A DNA stretch of 64,000 nucleotides from Solwaraspora sp. WMMD1047 (GCF_029626155.1 NZ_JARUBL010000001.1:6228501-6292500); one strand, 5' to 3'; positions 53,853 to 62,847 are shown, counted from the stretch's first letter. Numbers and translations: made by a program. Notes: a model not told the origin generated them from the sequence alone.

Positions 53853-55421
53853 GTGCCCAGAAGACGTCGCATCCTGATCGCCGGCCTGACCGCCGCCGCC
53901 TGCGTACTCGGGGTGACGGTGTACGCCGCCGCCGCCGACCGGCCGGAGACGCCGGTGGCCACCTTCACCGGCGCCAGCGGGTCGCTGGCCGGCGCGTCAA
54001 CCGCCGACCCGGCCGGCGACCCGGCCGCCGGGGCGGACACCCCGGCGCCCGCGCCACCGGCCGGCGAACCGGCCCGCGTCGAACCGCTGGCCGCCCCGGA
54101 CCCGGCCGAGGTGGCCGCCGCCGCCCCGGCCTCGATCACCCACCTGCGCCAGCGGTACGGGGTGCCGGCCGACGAGGCCGCCCGCCGACTCGCCCTGCAG
54201 CAGACCGCCGGTGAGCTGGCCGACCGGCTGGCCCGGCAGTTCCCCGCCGAGTACGGCGGCATGTGGCTGGACCAGACCGCCGGCGGTGTGCTCACCATCG
54301 CGGCGACCGACGCGGAGCGGATCCGGCCGGCGCTCGCCGACCTGCCCGACGCCGACCACCTCCGGGTGGTGCCGGTGACCCACCCGCTGAGCCGGCTCAA
54401 CTCCGCGGCGACCGAGCTGGCGGCGACCCTGGGTGCGCTGGCCGGCACCGACGTGGTGGTGGACCAGCCCGGCAACACCCTGGTGGTGCTCACCGGCGAC
54501 GCGGTGCCGGCCGGGGACGCCCGGCTGGCCGGCGCCATCGCCGCCGCCGGGGTGCCGGTGACGACCCGGCCCCGGGTGGCCGCCGGTGCGGTGCCGAAGG
54601 CGTGCGACCCGCGCTACTGCGATCAGCCGCCGATGCGCGGCGGGATCCGGCTCGACGTCCCCCGCAACGACGGCACCGTCGGCGGCTGCACCAGCGGCTT
54701 CAACCTCCGCTCCGGCAGCACCGGCGCCCGCTACCTGCTCACCGCCGGACACTGCGTGATCGGCGCCCGGCACACCCACCGCAACGAGCTGTGGCACCAG
54801 TACCTCGGCCCACGGCGGCCGGTGACGATCGAGGACACCAACGCCGGCCTCGCCGAGAACGCGTTCCCGAACGACTACGCGATCATGCCGTTCCAGGCCG
54901 GCGCGGAGGGCTTCTGGTTCCCGACCACGCCGGGCCGGAAGCCGACCTGGTCGGACGCGACGGTCAACTACTGGCCGCCGGGTGCGACCCGCGGCAAGAC
55001 CATCCGGATCACCGGGCTGGTGCCGCCGGCCCAGGTGCAGGTCGGCTGGGTGGTCTGCGCCACCGGCTCCGGCTACACCCCGGCCGCCGGTGAGCAGTAC
55101 ATCGACTCCGGCGCCGGCGCCGGCTACACCCCCGGCACCCGCTGCGGCACCGTCAACAGCGTCACCAGCACCATCAACGTGCGGATCTGCGCCCGGTTCG
55201 GCGACAGCGGCGGGCCGCTGTTCACCGAGGCCGACGGCAAGGCGCTGGGCATCCTCTCCAACGGTGACCCCGGCTCCGGGGCCTGCACCAACGCCGCCGA
55301 GCAGAACCAGTACGTGCCGGTCTCGGCGATCCTCGACCGGGCCAACTCGCGTACCGGGGGCGCGCTCGACCTGAAGCTGGCCACCAGCCCGCCCCGGCTC
55401 CCCCCGCCGCCGCGCGGCTGA
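53853..55421 (+). CDS. Secreted S1 family serine protease
   Basis: A 522-residue protein with an N-terminal signal or anchor (RRRRILIAGLTAAACVLGVTVYAAAA). A Pro/Ala/Gly-rich linker is followed by a propeptide of about 150 residues and a trypsin-like domain. The histidine is in TAGHCVIG, the aspartate in PNDYAIMPF and the serine in GDSGGPLF, with several paired cysteines. The GTG at 53853 follows GGGGAGG. It is encoded after the ABC exporter, but secretion presumably uses the general pathway. It has no binding domain, unlike the protease at 40368. Confidence 0.9.
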   Translation: MPRRRRILIAGLTAAACVLGVTVYAAAADRPETPVATFTGASGSLAGASTADPAGDPAAGADTPAPAPPAGEPARVEPLAAPDPAEVAAAAPASITHLRQRYGVPADEAARRLALQQTAGELADRLARQFPAEYGGMWLDQTAGGVLTIAATDAERIRPALADLPDADHLRVVPVTHPLSRLNSAATELAATLGALAGTDVVVDQPGNTLVVLTGDAVPAGDARLAGAIAAAGVPVTTRPRVAAGAVPKACDPRYCDQPPMRGGIRLDVPRNDGTVGGCTSGFNLRSGSTGARYLLTAGHCVIGARHTHRNELWHQYLGPRRPVTIEDTNAGLAENAFPNDYAIMPFQAGAEGFWFPTTPGRKPTWSDATVNYWPPGATRGKTIRITGLVPPAQVQVGWVVCATGSGYTPAAGEQYIDSGAGAGYTPGTRCGTVNSVTSTINVRICARFGDSGGPLFTEADGKALGILSNGDPGSGACTNAAEQNQYVPVSAILDRANSRTGGALDLKLATSPPRLPPPPRG

Positions 55422-55532
55422 AACCGCACCGCCGACCCCGCCGCCGAGCTCGTCCTCAACGCCATTTTCTGATCATGGCCAGGTGAACCTCGCGGGTCCG
55501 GCTCCGCGGGCTGACCTCGATCCCAGCGTACG

Positions 55533-56459
55533 TCACCCGGCGCCCGCCACGGCGCGGCGCGCGAGCAGTGCGGCGCCGGCCAGCACGGCGGCGGCGCCGA
55601 GCCGGGCGGTGCGCACCGGCAACCCGTCCACCCCGGGCAGCGCCGCCGCGCGCAGTGCGGCGCCGACCGCGGTGACGAACGGTTCACCGAGCCCGAGGAC
55701 GCCGCCGCCGAGGACCACCACCTCGGGATCGAGCAGGTTCGCGGCGGCGGCCAGGCCGTCGCCCAGTACCCGGGCCGCCGCGTCGATCACCTGCACCGCC
55801 ACCTGGTCGCCGGCGGCGGCCGCCGCCGCGACCGCCTCCAGCGGTGGGGCCGCGGCACGGCCCGTCCGGGCCGCGTACTCGGCGGCGATCGCCGGTCCGG
55901 CCGCGTACGCCTCGACGTGGTCGGTGGCGCCGCAGCCGCAGCGCCGGCCGAGGCGCCGGGTGGCCGGCAGGTGGCCGACGCTGCCGGCGAAGCCGTGCCG
56001 GCCCACGATCACCTCGCCGCCGATCACGATCGCGCCGCCGATGCCGGTGCCGGCGGCGACGACGAGCGCGTCGCGCGCCTCGGCGGCGGCGCCGTGCCAC
56101 GCCTCGCCGGCCGCCATCGCCTGCACGTCGTTGGCCACCACCACCGGCAGGTCGAGCGCGGCGGCGAGCACGGCCCGCAGTTCGGTGCCCGGCCAGCCGG
56201 GCAGGGTGTCGGTGGCGTGCGTGATGCGGCCGGTCGCATCGACGGCGCCGGCGGTACCCACCCCGCACGCCACCGGTGCCTCCGCCGCCTCCCGCCGCAC
56301 CCGGTCCGCCAGGTCGACGGCTGCGGCGACCACCGCGTCCGGGCCCCGGGTGGCCGGGGTCGGCGCGCGACGCACCGGCCCGACGGTGCCGTCGGCGCCG
56401 ACGAGCGCGGCGGCGATCTTCGTCCCCCCGATGTCGAGGCCGATCGTGGCACCGTCCAT
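55533..56459 (-). CDS. ROK family sugar kinase (glucokinase or ManNAc kinase type)
   Basis: A 308-residue ROK kinase with the ATP motif GLDIGGTKIAAALV and the GTGIGGAIV phosphate motif. The zinc motif is unusual: CGCGATDHVE, with aspartate-histidine where most members have glycine-cysteine. Adjacent to nanE, it most likely phosphorylates N-acetylmannosamine (or N-acetylglucosamine) at C6, as NanK does. It is the last gene of the amino-sugar operon and overlaps nanE by one base. Without NanA in the cluster, a role in sialic acid use is not shown. Confidence 0.88.
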   Translation of the reverse strand: MDGATIGLDIGGTKIAAALVGADGTVGPVRRAPTPATRGPDAVVAAAVDLADRVRREAAEAPVACGVGTAGAVDATGRITHATDTLPGWPGTELRAVLAAALDLPVVVANDVQAMAAGEAWHGAAAEARDALVVAAGTGIGGAIVIGGEVIVGRHGFAGSVGHLPATRRLGRRCGCGATDHVEAYAAGPAIAAEYAARTGRAAAPPLEAVAAAAAAGDQVAVQVIDAAARVLGDGLAAAANLLDPEVVVLGGGVLGLGEPFVTAVGAALRAAALPGVDGLPVRTARLGAAAVLAGAALLARRAVAGAG

Positions 56460-57157
56460 CAGCCCTGCCCGACCGGGCTGACGGCGCGCGGGACGGCCGC
56501 GGCGAGGCCGCGGGTCAGCGCGACCGGATCGGTGATCGCCGTTCCCACCACGGCCGCGAACGCGCCGGAGGCGAACGCGGCGCGCACCTGGTCGGCGGTG
56601 CCGAGCCGCCCCTCGGCGACGGTCCGAACACCGGCGGCGGTGAGCGCCGCGACGAGGGCGAGGTCCGGTGCCGACTGACGCGGGCTGTCCTCGGTGTACC
56701 CGGACAGCGTCGTGGCCACCAGATCAGCTCCGGCCGCCCAGGCCGCGGTGCCCTGGACGAGGGTCGCCACGTCCGCCATGACGGGCAGTCCGAGCTGCCC
56801 GTGGATGCGCGCGACGAACTCGCCGATCGGCAGTTCACCCCGGCCGGTGGCCTCGACGGCGACGATGTCGGCGCCGGCCGCGGCGAGATCCGCGGCGAGA
56901 TCCCAGCGTGGGGTGATGAGGTCGCGGTCGGCGGCCCGTACCTTGTGCAGCCCGATCACCGGCAGGGCCACGGCGGACTTCACGGCGCGCACGTCGTCAG
57001 GGTGGTTGACGCGCACCGCGGCGGCACCGCCGAGGGCCGCGCAGGCGGCGAGCCGGGCGATGACCGCCGGCGTCCGCAGCGGATGCCCCTCGGGCGCCTG
57101 ACAGGAGACCACCAGGCCGCCGGCGATCGCGGTCACGGCGCCAGCCGGCGCACTCAT
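56459..57157 (-). CDS. nanE: N-acetylmannosamine-6-phosphate 2-epimerase
   Basis: A 232-residue TIM-barrel epimerase of the NanE family that interconverts ManNAc-6-phosphate and GlcNAc-6-phosphate. Family landmarks are GGLVVSCQAPEGHPLRTP at the start, LPVIGLHK with the catalytic lysine, DIVAVEATGR, ADLVATTLSGYT and VRTVAEGRL. The ATG at 57157 overlaps the stop of the upstream DUF4434 gene by 4 bases. It connects the imported sugar to GlcNAc-6-phosphate metabolism; nagA and nagB are not in the window. Confidence 0.92.
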   Translation of the reverse strand: MSAPAGAVTAIAGGLVVSCQAPEGHPLRTPAVIARLAACAALGGAAAVRVNHPDDVRAVKSAVALPVIGLHKVRAADRDLITPRWDLAADLAAAGADIVAVEATGRGELPIGEFVARIHGQLGLPVMADVATLVQGTAAWAAGADLVATTLSGYTEDSPRQSAPDLALVAALTAAGVRTVAEGRLGTADQVRAAFASGAFAAVVGTAITDPVALTRGLAAAVPRAVSPVGQG

Positions 57158-58092
57158 CGGGCACCCCTGCTGGTCAGGAACTCGCCGTAGCGGTCGTAGA
57201 GGTTGCGGGCCGCCGGCCACACCGAGTTGGGGCTGAGAAAGTGGGAGAACTCGAAGGTGATGATTTTCTCGACGTACGGCTGGACGGCGTCCAGCTTGTG
57301 GGCGAGCTTGCGCCAGTCGGTCGGGGGGAACCGGATCGGCATGTCCCGGTCGAAGGTCTCGATGTTGGCCCACGAGACGATCCCGTGCCGGCTCGCGGCC
57401 TCCGCGGTGGCGGCGAAGTACTCGGCCGACCGGGCCAGCTCCACGGTGCCGTCCTGGAAGGCGCAGAAGTCGACGAGCCCGGCGTACCGCTGGAAGATCT
57501 CCTCCCAGATCCGCACGTGCTCCTCGGGCGAGCGGGGCCGCTGGCGGGGGTCGGTGCTGGTGGCCATGTCGGCGCGGCCGTGGAAGAACGGCGAGACGAG
57601 GATCGGCAGGTCGCTGACCTCGCGCAGCCGGGCCGCGAGGGTGGTGTTGATGTCGAGGATGCGCAGGCTGGTGTCGGTCGTCTCGTGCGGCAGGTACCAG
57701 CCGCGCAGCGCCGGGGACCCGCCGTAGCGGTCCCACACCTCGTCGATGACGGCGAGGTTGACCTCGACCTCGGTCTGCCAGTCGTAGCGGTACCAGTGAT
57801 GGTGCGAGTCGTAGAGGCCGAGGAAAAAGTCGATGTTCCGTTCGGCGGCGAGGTCGAGGAAGAGCCGGACCAGGTCGACGTGGACGGGCAGCGCGGGCAT
57901 CCGGTCGCTGACCGCCCGGCTCGGGCAGGCCAGCCGCTCGCCCAGGCCGAGCCGGATCAGCACGACGGTGTCGATCCCGGCGGCGACGAACGTGTCGAAC
58001 TCGCGGGCCCACTCCCGTTCGCCCCAGTTCTGGGACGGAATGTCGACGCTTATCTCGTCGAGGAAGGTGCCGCTGATCGCCTGGTACGGCAT
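57154..58092 (-). CDS. DUF4434 domain protein, probable TIM-barrel glycosidase-like enzyme
   Basis: A 312-residue protein with the DUF4434 pattern: ISGTFLDEISVDIPSQNWGEREWAREFDTF at the start, a LPHETTDTSLRILDIN middle and a SPFFHGRADM stretch, with many conserved Trp, His, Asp and Glu residues of a (beta/alpha)8 barrel. No signal peptide is present, so it acts in the cytoplasm. The position between the importer permeases and nanE-ROK suggests that it trims the imported glycan or glycoside. No activity is assigned to the family. The ATG at 58092 is preceded by AAAGGAACGTCC. Confidence 0.75.
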   Translation of the reverse strand: MPYQAISGTFLDEISVDIPSQNWGEREWAREFDTFVAAGIDTVVLIRLGLGERLACPSRAVSDRMPALPVHVDLVRLFLDLAAERNIDFFLGLYDSHHHWYRYDWQTEVEVNLAVIDEVWDRYGGSPALRGWYLPHETTDTSLRILDINTTLAARLREVSDLPILVSPFFHGRADMATSTDPRQRPRSPEEHVRIWEEIFQRYAGLVDFCAFQDGTVELARSAEYFAATAEAASRHGIVSWANIETFDRDMPIRFPPTDWRKLAHKLDAVQPYVEKIITFEFSHFLSPNSVWPAARNLYDRYGEFLTSRGAR

Positions 58093-58124
58093 GGACGTTC
58101 CTTTCGCGGTTTGCAGGATTCCTG

Positions 58125-58946
58125 TCACTTCAGGCCCTTCGTCGCGATGCCCTCGACGAAGTAACGCTGGCCGAGCAGGAAGATGATCAGTGCGGGCAGC
58201 GTGAACATGACGCTGGCCGCCATCAGCGGACCCCAGTCGACGCCGCGCTCGGAGAAGAACGCGTACAACCCGATCGAGAGCGTGTACTGGCTGCTGTCGC
58301 TCAGGTAGATGAGCGGGTTGAGGAAATCCGTCCAGGTCCACACGAACTGGAACACCGCCACGGTGGCGAGCGCGGGCCGGGCCAGCGGGAGGACGATCCG
58401 CCAGTACACCCGAAGCTCCGAGGCGCCGTCGATCCGGGCGGCGTCGAGCAGCGCGTCCGGGATCCCGACGAGGAACTGGCGGAGCATGAAGATGAGGAAG
58501 GGGGTGCCGAGGAAGCTGGGCACGATGAGCGGGAAGTAGGTGCCGACCAGACCGATCTTGTTCCACAGCAGGTACAGCGGGACGAGGGTCACCTGTGGGG
58601 GCAGCATCATCGAGCCGAGGACGAGCGCCAACAGGAGGTTGCGGCCGGGCCAGTGCAGCTTCGCCAACGAGTACGCCACCAGCGGACACGAGATCAGGCT
58701 GCCGAGCACGCAGAGCCCGGACACCAGCAGGGTGTTGCCGAGGTAGCGCCAGAACGGCATCGCCGACAGGGCCGCCTCGAAGTTGCCGAACTCCCACTGC
58801 TCGGGCAGCACCCGGGGCGGCAGCGAGAACACCTCGTCCGGTGGTTTCAGGGCGGTGCCCAGCATGATCATGAACGGGAACAGCATGCCGAGCGCGATCG
58901 CCCAGACGAGGGCGTAGCGGCCGGCAGCGCGGGCCTGTCTATCCAT
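58125..58946 (-). CDS. Carbohydrate ABC transporter permease, MalG type
   Basis: A 273-residue permease with six helices. The EAA loop is in LLDAARIDGASELRVYWRIVLPLARPAL. It begins with a short basic segment and the helix ALVWAIALGMLFPFMIMLGTAL. It pairs with the MalF-type permease encoded just upstream, whose stop it overlaps by 8 bases. Both belong to the CUT1 class of sugar importers, which use a separately encoded ATPase in many actinobacteria. Confidence 0.93.
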   Translation of the reverse strand: MDRQARAAGRYALVWAIALGMLFPFMIMLGTALKPPDEVFSLPPRVLPEQWEFGNFEAALSAMPFWRYLGNTLLVSGLCVLGSLISCPLVAYSLAKLHWPGRNLLLALVLGSMMLPPQVTLVPLYLLWNKIGLVGTYFPLIVPSFLGTPFLIFMLRQFLVGIPDALLDAARIDGASELRVYWRIVLPLARPALATVAVFQFVWTWTDFLNPLIYLSDSSQYTLSIGLYAFFSERGVDWGPLMAASVMFTLPALIIFLLGQRYFVEGIATKGLK

Positions 58947-59844
58947 AGTGCACCCACCGGCGGGAGGTGAGCATCAGCACCGCCGTGAAGGCGAGCGTGA
59001 TCAGGAACAGCACCCAGGCCAGGGCCGAGGCGTAGCCCATCTTCAGGAACACGAAGGCGTTCTGGTACACGTACATCCCGTAGGTCAGCAGTGAGTCGTC
59101 GGGACCGCCGGCGGCGGCGTTGAGTCGGGTCTGCGCCAGCAGGTAGGGCTGGGTGAACAGCTGCAGGCTGGTGATGAGCCCGACGATGAGCTGGAACAGC
59201 GTCACCGGGCTGATCGCCGGCCAGGTCACCGCGCGGAACCGCTGCCACGGCCCCGCCCCGTCGACGAGCGCCGCCTCGTAGGTCTCGCTCGGCACGTCCT
59301 TGAGCGCGGCCAGGTAGATGACGGTCGTGCCGCCGACCATCCACAGCCCGATGAGCACGACCGCGGGCTTGGTGAACGCCGGGTCCTCCAGCCAGCTCGG
59401 CTGCGGTAGGTGCAACAGGCCGAGGATCCGGTTGAAGTACCCGTACTGCGCGTTGAGCAGCCAGCGCCAGACGTACACGCTGACCACGATCGGGACGATC
59501 GTCGGCAGGTAGACGATGGCGCGGTACAACGGCAGTCCGCGTACCCGGGTGTTCAGCGCCAGCGCGAACACCAACGACAGCCCCAGCGCCAGCGGCACGC
59601 CGACGACGGTCAGGTACAGCGTGTTGAACAGTGCCGTGGCGAACCTGTCGTCAGCGGCCAGTGCCCGGTAGTTGTCGATGCCGACGTAGGTCGGCGACTG
59701 GAACAGGTTGAAGTCGGTGAAGCTGTAGTACCCCGACGCGACGATCGGCCCGAGGACCAGTGCGGCGAAGCCCAGCAGCCATGGACTCGCGAACGCCAGC
59801 CCCAGCCGGAGCTGGCGTCGCGAGCTGGTGGACCTACGGTGCAT
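58939..59844 (-). CDS. Carbohydrate ABC transporter permease, MalF type
   Basis: A 301-residue CUT1 permease: LRLGLAFASPWLLGFAALVLGPIVASGYYSFTDFNLF is the typical N-terminus, and the EAA loop is YEAALVDGAGPWQRFRAVTWPAISP. The ATG at 59844 lies inside the 3' end of the solute-binding protein gene (11-base overlap). No ATPase gene is present in the cluster, so a multi-use ATPase such as MsiK is the expected partner. Confidence 0.93.
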   Translation of the reverse strand: MHRRSTSSRRQLRLGLAFASPWLLGFAALVLGPIVASGYYSFTDFNLFQSPTYVGIDNYRALAADDRFATALFNTLYLTVVGVPLALGLSLVFALALNTRVRGLPLYRAIVYLPTIVPIVVSVYVWRWLLNAQYGYFNRILGLLHLPQPSWLEDPAFTKPAVVLIGLWMVGGTTVIYLAALKDVPSETYEAALVDGAGPWQRFRAVTWPAISPVTLFQLIVGLITSLQLFTQPYLLAQTRLNAAAGGPDDSLLTYGMYVYQNAFVFLKMGYASALAWVLFLITLAFTAVLMLTSRRWVHYG

Positions 59845-61120
59845 AAGAGGTCGCCTTCTCTGCCACGGCGGCGAGGCCCTGGGCGGGCGACGAGCGTTGC
59901 TCGGCGATGTCGTCGAACGCCTGACCGAGGTCGCTGGTGTACTCGGCGGACCACGGCATGCTGGCCAGCGACTTGGCGTTCGGGCTACGGAGTGCGTCGA
60001 GCCAGGTCGAGAACTGCGGGAGCGAGTTGTACCGCGAGTCGTCGAGCAACGACGTACGGGCCGGCAGGTTGCCCAGCGCCAGGGTGAACTGGACCATGGC
60101 ATCCTCGGACAGCAGGTACTTCATGAACTCCCACGCCTCCTCGGGGTGCTTGGCGTTGCGCGGGATGAACAGCGTGCTGGTGGTCACCTGGGTCGTGCCG
60201 GCGAGGCCCGGCCGGTCCGACGGGTACGGCAACGGCGCCACGCCCCACTCCAGGTTGGGCGCGAACTTGTCGATGAACACCGACTGCCACTCGCCGTCGA
60301 TCATCGTGGCGACCTTGTCGACGTAGAACGGGTTCTGTGCGGAGGCGTACTCGCCGAAGCCCGAGGTGAACTTGCGGACCTCCTCCACGCCGTACTCGCC
60401 GGGGATGTTGTCGGTGTAGAACTCCAGACCGGCGACGTTGCCGGGGTCGGCTGGGGTGGGTCGGCCGGACTGGTCGTCCCAGGCACCGCCGAACATGAAG
60501 CCGAGCGTGGTGAACGAGGTGTTGATCTCGGCGTTGGCGTAGCCGAGCTGGGTGATCGTGCCGTCGGCACCACGCTTGGTGAGCTTGGCGATCTGCTCCG
60601 CCCACTCCTCGGTGGTGACCGGCGGCCCGTCGAGACCGGCCTCGGCGTAGAGCTTCTTGTTGTACAGCAGCATCTGCGCGTGCAGCGCGATCGGCATCGA
60701 GTACGTCTTGCCCTCGTACCTCATCTGGGACATCGCCGCGGGGACGAAGTCGGCGGTGTCGAACCCGTCGGCGGCGATGAAGTCGTCCAGCGGGGCGAGG
60801 ATGCCCTTGCTGGCCCAGGCCCCGACGCCGTTGCCGAAGTGGTCGGAGATGTCGAAGCTGCCCTCCGCGCCGGACATCGACGTCAGCTGCTTCTGGAAGT
60901 CAGGGTTGGAGACACCCCGGACCCTGATCTCGTCCTGGCTGGCGTTGAAGTCCGCGATGACCCGCTCCAGCGCGGCCGCCTCCTCGCCGGCCCACAGGTA
61001 GGAGAAGACCACCTCGACCTTGTCGTCCCCGCTGTCCGACCCGCTACAGGCGCCGAGCACCGTGGCGAGCGCGCCGGCCATGGCCGCGGCGGCCACCCGC
61101 CGGAAAGCTTCCCGTCTCAC
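59834..61120 (-). CDS. Sugar ABC transporter solute-binding lipoprotein
   Basis: A 428-residue family 1 extracellular solute-binding protein. The signal peptide ends in lipobox LGAC at about residues 21-24, so it is lipid-anchored. VEVVFSYLWAGEEAAALERVIADFN is the typical start of the mature domain. The GTG at 61120 is chosen because GGAGGTG directly precedes it; a TTG at 61132 would be possible. It is the first gene of the operon, and a DasR-like site lies 23 bases upstream. The likely ligand is an amino sugar or its oligomer, judging from nanE and ROK. Confidence 0.92.
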   Translation of the reverse strand: MRREAFRRVAAAAMAGALATVLGACSGSDSGDDKVEVVFSYLWAGEEAAALERVIADFNASQDEIRVRGVSNPDFQKQLTSMSGAEGSFDISDHFGNGVGAWASKGILAPLDDFIAADGFDTADFVPAAMSQMRYEGKTYSMPIALHAQMLLYNKKLYAEAGLDGPPVTTEEWAEQIAKLTKRGADGTITQLGYANAEINTSFTTLGFMFGGAWDDQSGRPTPADPGNVAGLEFYTDNIPGEYGVEEVRKFTSGFGEYASAQNPFYVDKVATMIDGEWQSVFIDKFAPNLEWGVAPLPYPSDRPGLAGTTQVTTSTLFIPRNAKHPEEAWEFMKYLLSEDAMVQFTLALGNLPARTSLLDDSRYNSLPQFSTWLDALRSPNAKSLASMPWSAEYTSDLGQAFDDIAEQRSSPAQGLAAVAEKATSYAP

Positions 61121-61142
61121 ATGCACCTCCAAAGATCATCTT

Positions 61143-61154
61143 TGGTCTAGTCCA
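61143..61154. promoter_or_regulatory. DasR-responsive-element-like site 1
   Basis: TGGTCTAGTCCA, which differs at one position from the core TGGTCTAGACCA of the DasR element described in Streptomyces. It is 23 bases upstream of the GTG start of the solute-binding protein gene, where a bound GntR protein would repress the operon. Confidence 0.75.
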
Positions 61155-61207
61155 ATTGTTGGTCCCGGTAGCGTAGATCGGCAGACGAAGGAGCGCTAGT
61201 ATCATTT

Positions 61208-61219
61208 TGGTTTAGACCA
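61208..61219. promoter_or_regulatory. DasR-responsive-element-like site 2
   Basis: TGGTTTAGACCA, again one change from the DasR core. It is 27 bases before the regulator start and directly downstream of a -10-like TAGTAT at 61197-61202, so it overlaps the likely transcription start of the regulator gene. The sites are 65 bp apart. Confidence 0.75.
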
Positions 61220-61246
61220 GCGACCCCTCTGGAGCTGACACCTCAG

Positions 61247-61966
61247 ATGACCGCGACCAAGCACGAACAGCTCCGCAGCCATCTGCAGAACCTCATCGAG
61301 CGGCAGCTCGCCCCGCACGAGCGGTTGCCCACCGAGCGCGATCTGGCCCAGGAGTTCGGCGTGAGTCGGATGACCGTGCGCCAGGCACTCGAACGCCTGG
61401 AAAACGAGCGGCTGGTCTACCGGGTGCGCGGCGCGGGCACCTTCGTTGCTCGACCCGCCATCACGAAGAGCATCGAGCTCACCTCGTTCAGCGACGACAT
61501 GCGCCGTCGCGGCCTGCAGCCCGGGTCCCACCTGCGCACCGCCGAGTCGGTGCCGGCCGGCGCGAGCGTCGGCTTCGCGCTGGGGCTTAGCCCATCACAC
61601 GAGGTCGTGCACCTGGAGCGGGTCCGCACCGCCGACGGGGTGCCGATGTGCGTCGAGCACACCTACCTGTCCGCCGCCGTCGTTCCGGGGCTGCTGGACC
61701 AGCCGTTCGACGGCTCGCTCTACGACCTGCTCCGGGACCTCTACCACATTCGACTCGTGCGGGCCGAACAGTCCATTCGGGCCACGGTCCTGGAGGAGGA
61801 GACGGCCGGCCTGCTGCAGGTGCCCCCGTTCAGTCCGGCCCTGCTGGTCGAGCGGACGACCTACGACCAACGGGACCGGCCGGTGGAACGGGCCACCTCG
61901 ACCTACCGGGGCGACCGCTACGCCTTCCAGATCGAGGTGGTCCGCCCGACCAACGGCACCCAGTAG
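61247..61966 (+). CDS. GntR family regulator with UTRA domain (DasR/NagR-like)
   Basis: A 239-residue HutC-subfamily regulator: the GntR winged helix spans residues about 5-72 (LPTERDLAQEFGVSRMTVRQALERLENERLVYRVRGAGTFV) and the UTRA ligand domain the rest (EVVHLERVRTADGVPMCVEHTYL, ERTTYDQRDRPVERATSTYRGDRY). DasR and NagR in this subfamily sense GlcN-6-P or GlcNAc-6-P. Two DasR-like sites lie between this gene and the divergent transporter operon, which it probably controls. Whether it is the global DasR itself or a local paralogue cannot be decided here; the local arrangement favours a paralogue. Confidence 0.92.
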   Translation: MTATKHEQLRSHLQNLIERQLAPHERLPTERDLAQEFGVSRMTVRQALERLENERLVYRVRGAGTFVARPAITKSIELTSFSDDMRRRGLQPGSHLRTAESVPAGASVGFALGLSPSHEVVHLERVRTADGVPMCVEHTYLSAAVVPGLLDQPFDGSLYDLLRDLYHIRLVRAEQSIRATVLEEETAGLLQVPPFSPALLVERTTYDQRDRPVERATSTYRGDRYAFQIEVVRPTNGTQ

Positions 61967-61993
61967 ATGGAGAACGAGGAGCCCGGGCCGCCC

Positions 61994-62644
61994 TCAGTAC
62001 GGCCAGTCGCCGCGCAGGAAGCGCAGGCCGATCAGGAAGGTGATCACGGCGGGTCCGAGCAGCAGGGTGATCGCCTGCAGCCGGTAGGCGATGCGGTGCC
62101 GGGTCAGCTCGACCGCGTTGCCGAAGACGATGACTCCGGCGAGCATCATGAACCCGCCCCACCAGGCCACCTCGCCGAAGTCGAGCCAGTCGGCGTTGAT
62201 CAGCTGCAGCGTCACGCCGAGGGCGGCGCCGCTCAGGGCCAGCATGGCGATGGTCCGGTGCAGGCCGCGGACGAGCGGATGGGCCAGGTGCCACAGGTAG
62301 GTGCCGGCCACCGCCAGGGCCGGCAGCGTGATCATGAACGGCCAGCCCCAGGCCATCGCCCCGAACATCAGCAGCGCGCCCACGGCGAAGACGAGTCCGC
62401 CGAGGCAGGCCACCACGTACCCGGCGAAGGCCCGGCCGCCGCCGCGGACCAGCAGCGGCCCGCCGCTGGCCGCGATCAGGGCGCCGGGGACCAGGACGAA
62501 CCCGGCCCACCAGTGGAACCGGTCGACCGACTGGGCGGTGATGGTGATGGCGGCGACCGCCAGGCCGGCGACCGCGACGCTGCCCAGCCAGGCGGTGCCG
62601 GTGCCGAGCCCGCCCGGGGGCAGCCGGCCAAGGTCGGTGCTCAC
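61994..62644 (-). CDS. Multi-pass membrane protein of unknown function, 216 aa
   Basis: Six to seven hydrophobic helices in 216 residues, without a recognised family. Tryptophan and histidine residues cluster in the loops (DRFHWWAGF, TYLWHLAHPLVRGLH). The GTG at 62644 has GGAGA 7 bases upstream; the longer frame to 62752 adds a glycine-arginine-rich stretch that is not helical. It converges on the GntR gene and is probably separate from the sugar operon. Confidence 0.7.
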   Translation of the reverse strand: MSTDLGRLPPGGLGTGTAWLGSVAVAGLAVAAITITAQSVDRFHWWAGFVLVPGALIAASGGPLLVRGGGRAFAGYVVACLGGLVFAVGALLMFGAMAWGWPFMITLPALAVAGTYLWHLAHPLVRGLHRTIAMLALSGAALGVTLQLINADWLDFGEVAWWGGFMMLAGVIVFGNAVELTRHRIAYRLQAITLLLGPAVITFLIGLRFLRGDWPY

Positions 62645-62847
62645 CACGCCGTCTCCGTGCTCACTCCCCAGACTCTGCCCCGTGCGGCCGCGGCCGACCA
62701 TCCCGCCAGCCCTACCGTCGCCCTTCCGGGTAACCGGACGCGCGGACAGCATGCCGTACGCCCCGAACCGGGCGACGGCGGGTGCCCCCGGCGACGGCTG
62801 GCCCGGTCGCCCGGGCGTCCGGCCGGCGCGCAGGGCCGACAGCCAAC

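Noticed and set aside
55422-55532. Search for a terminator between the S1 protease and the ROK gene
   Set aside because: Only short, poorly matched arms were found near 55490-55520; not good enough to report.
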